From assembly GCF_040581485.1 (NCBI RefSeq), contig NC_090134.1:20855698-20919697 (forward strand): a DNA stretch of 64,000 nucleotides, in the 5' to 3' direction. This DNA is from Linepithema humile (Eukaryota; Arthropoda; Insecta; Hymenoptera; Formicidae). The notes under the pieces were generated by a model that worked only from the letters and a program-made list of their open reading frames with translations, searched no databases and had not been told where the DNA came from. Positions within the stretch are counted from its first letter, which is position 1. Each line of letters begins with the position of its first letter. The position numbers and the translations under genes were made by a program. Positions 61,001 to 64,000 of the stretch are shown here, piece by piece.

Positions 61001-64000
61001 GATCGCTCTAAAAACCGTACGTTTTTTCCGCTCTTTTTTTGGTGGTGACAAAAATGCGAGCTCGCACACGCTGTTAAATATTAACCGATCAGAACTTATT
61101 ATTGAAAAGTAAATACATATTTTCACGTTTTCCAATTCCGCGTACGCCACATGCAACGGAATATATATTAAAGCTGACTGGCGGTATACGCGTTAATTAA
61201 AAGCAGGCGTTGTCTCGGAATTTTGAGCGCGGCCCAGATGTTGGAGCCCGATAGGAACGGGATTAATAATAACTTGGGCGAGAAGTCTCGGAATTCTTCG
61301 TAACACGAATACAATATCATACCTCTTTAAACATGGCGTAGTACCAGTTACGCCGATAATTATCAAATTAAGTGAAAGTTTCCTCGACGAGTTTTAATCA
61401 AATGTTAGCGATCTGTAATATTTTTTTCTCTTTTTTTTGCATATATATTGTATTATATGATATAACACGTGCTCGGGAGAAATCCGAAAATACGAGATAA
61501 CAGTATCGATATGCCTTGCGACAAAGAAGGCGATATAAATGTCACGAATCTTGAGTCGTTCTTGCGCATCTTTAATTTTGTTAAATTTTTATTCGCCGAT
61601 CGGATGCTGCGAACAAAAACACACTTACGCTCAATGTTTTCGAAAGTGAGGCGAATAAATTTTTGTTTGTCACGGTCGCATTGCACGAGTATCTTCGATA
61701 CCGATAAATAAAACGAGCTCTCGCGACCGACTCCGGTGGGACTCACTCATTAATTTGCTTTAATGCACCGTAGTGTCGCATGCTCCCGCGGGGTTTATTA
61801 TCAATTAAATTACGGAATGTGCCACAATTCAAGCAGGCGACAATTAGCGGACGCTGGTGAATTGCCTCTCTTTTGATATCTGAATAATGAGACCTGTTTA
61901 TCATAAATCAAAGGGAATAAACTAAAAGACAAAAAAAGTGACGTCCGAGGGAGTACCGATTCTCAGATCGCTCTGAGTGCAAATTGACACCTCGCAAATT
62001 GCGGAAATATGTTTCACAAATATGATACAAATTTCGGAACAGTCAACGAACTTACGCGCGAGAAAAATACATCTCGTAAAACGCCGTAGAATCCGAGAGC
62101 TTTCAAAGTTTTGCGTCGGGTTTTTCCTCCTTTTGTGTTTTTTCCTTCTCTTTCTCTAGTTCCGGTGTGTCTGCGGGAAATGAAACTTCATCTAGACAAC
62201 ACAGTAGGTGGGGTCAGTGAGCCGCTAATGGTCCGAGATGTCGCGTGGAGCCGGGCGCTATACTCGACATCGCGCGCCCGGTCGTCCGCGGCGCGCCGGC
62301 CGTTTTTCTTTTCCACTTCGCTCGCTTCCTTTTTGCAGCGCATCGCGTCACGCGTGAGAGATGAATTTTTCCGACAATGGCAATGTCCCGGTGTCCCGGC
62401 GTGCGATGGTAGCGTGCAGTAAGTGCATGCATTCGGCTGAGAACTGCGTCGTTCCGCAGGAACACGCTACGATCAATCTCGCGGCTTTAGAAAGACAAAT
62501 GTGTATGATAACATAAATGGTTTTAAAGCCGCTTTATCTTCGATCGAGATACCGCAAAACAGCTTAGAGAATAAAAACTGTTGTCCATATTACATATTAC
62601 GTTTATATTCCAGAGTATATTTATAAATCGTGAAACTTTTCACGATTAAATTTATTTCGTTTCATTTGTCTGCAGAATAAGTTTTGCAGGGCTTTACTTG
62701 AAATTTGTAGCCTTTTCCGCTTTAGCCTTTCTCGCTTCAGCCCTTCTCTCTCGCTCACTTCTTTTAATAAAAGCGATTGTATCTGGCTAAATATTAATCT
62801 TTGTCCACCGTTATGCGCAAAACTTGAAAAACTTATTTCCTTGATGTTTCGCTGGCGTTCTCCTCCGCAAACAGCGTGTTTAATGCAAATTAACGTTCTC
62901 ATTTTGAACACGCTTAATTATGGTTGATGAATAAGGTGATTTTAATTTCGCGTTGTGCGAAATTAATCTGGAACACTGAAATTGCGGCTGCCCAGCATCG
63001 ATGAAATTTTAACTATTCCCTGGAACGAAACTATAATGTTTGACGAGGTGGGTCAATATTGAGGTCTTCAGTTACAAGGTGTATCCACAAGTTCCTGCGA
63101 AGCGACGAACGGTTAGAGCACCGCTTAGTTTCGTAATAATGAATGCACCGGAAGTTCGACTATAACTGCGATTTTATAGTGCACTTGTCTTGAGAAATTC
63201 ACTTTACGAAGTCAAACGTTACTCGATTTACCCGCTTCTTCTGGCAAAACTTCAGAATTGGTAACGCAAATGCAATCAATGAGCGTTAATATATTTACGA
63301 ATGGCGGACCTAACAAAGAAGTTCACGTAGTTTCACGGAATGATGTCACCTGGCTAAAAGTTCTCTTTTTCTTCAACGACCTCGTGGAAGAAAAGTCCAC
63401 TTGTGTGGATTTCAGCTGCAAGAAATTATATTCACGTATATTACCTCGTATTTCCTCGCTCCTGACGTTAAGAATCCTAACTCAAGATCCAAGATGACTG
63501 ACATAGATAGCGCCGACTTTTTAAGATATTTCTTAGTCGCGGTAATAAAGATAGCGAACTTTAGTATCCTGAAATTGTCAGGTGACTGATGTCAAAAGCG
63601 GTAGAATTGGTGTGTATATCAAAAGAAGGAACGAACGTGCAGCTGGCAGTAATTTTGAAAGTTTCTCCAGCGATATCTCAATCGATATTTTTGCAACGCG
63701 GTTGACACATCTTTATCTGACTTCTTAACGACCTGGCCGGTCGGTGGCGAAAGAGCTCGGGTACGGGCTCTCAGCGACGATGGGCGAAACAAAAGTGCTC
63801 TTTAGTTTAAGAAGACCCGCGACGCGAATACCAGTCGCCGGCGCCCCTGCATGGACATAATTAATCGCTGTCTCCGACACCCGCCGTGGCTCTCATAAAT
63901 TATATGTATATCTCTCTCTTTCTCTCTTCTCCCCGCCGAACTTTCCTTCTCATATCATATAGTTTAGAGTTTACGCTGCAAACTCTTCATCGCGCGTGCC

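Larger units (their letters stand above)
54330..64000. other. Right-hand stretch without a supported gene
   Basis: No recognised coding exon. It contains a (GA)n microsatellite (56935-57010), an inverted-repeat element (57700-58088), and CpG-containing GC-richer blocks at about 59.1-60.6 kb and 62.2-62.5 kb, which might be promoters or untranslated exons of a gene outside the window. Short open frames here show no family features I can name. Confidence 0.4.

Overview
The window looks like part of an AT-rich insect nuclear genome, probably a hymenopteran and possibly an ant (inferred from gene content and base composition, not proven). Genes have introns with GT/AG boundaries. There are two single-copy conserved insect genes on the minus strand at the left: the 5' part of mesh (1-2853), and a complete CCR4-NOT deadenylase catalytic subunit gene of the Pop2/CNOT7 family (4081-5942).

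The rest of the recognisable content is one gene family: small secreted proteins with a single Kunitz/BPTI domain. Each has the same two-exon structure: a signal-peptide exon, a phase-1 intron placed just before the first domain cysteine, then one exon with the whole domain and the stop. I find ten structurally complete or near-complete members: B 10282-10817, C 12578-13080, D 16291-16694, E 29613-30182, F 31444-31929, G 33673-34338, H 36051-36614, I 38331-39802, J 40855-41780 and K 42738-43201, all on the minus strand. M (53232-53796) lies on the plus strand. Three relics were also found: psiA 7775-8380, psiL 44321-44788 and psiN 54090-54210. F is structurally recognisable but has a damaged splice donor.

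Three things stand out. (1) The residue at the inhibitory P1 position differs in nearly every copy (Gln, Ser, Arg, Val, Leu, Lys, Thr, Asn), so the cluster looks like a diversifying inhibitor repertoire. (2) Three adjacent paralogues, G, H and I, have all lost exactly the Cys14-Cys38 pair that clamps the reactive loop, while keeping the other four cysteines and the normal spacing. (3) Almost every cluster gene, including inverted M, has upstream on its own strand a conserved block of about 250 bp ('U element') that ends in a splice donor. It is probably a shared non-coding first exon or promoter module.

The left end of the cluster records a segmental duplication: part of Pop2, its 5' flank and the neighbouring Kunitz gene were copied in tandem (about 4669-8000 to 8443-10460). 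Afterwards the Kunitz copy next to the intact Pop2 died, and the Pop2 copy next to the live Kunitz gene died. Mobile elements have inserted in the array: a TA-flanked inverted-repeat element inside the U element of gene F (a relative sits at 57700-58088), a TTAA-flanked piggyBac-like element in the intron of gene I, and another inverted-repeat insertion in the intron of J.

The stretches 16.9-29.6 kb, 45.3-52.3 kb and 54.3-64 kb hold no gene I can support; they contain microsatellites, G-runs and short ORFs of no recognisable family. All exon boundaries were read by eye from splice sites, frame and family similarity and have not been computed or checked against transcripts.
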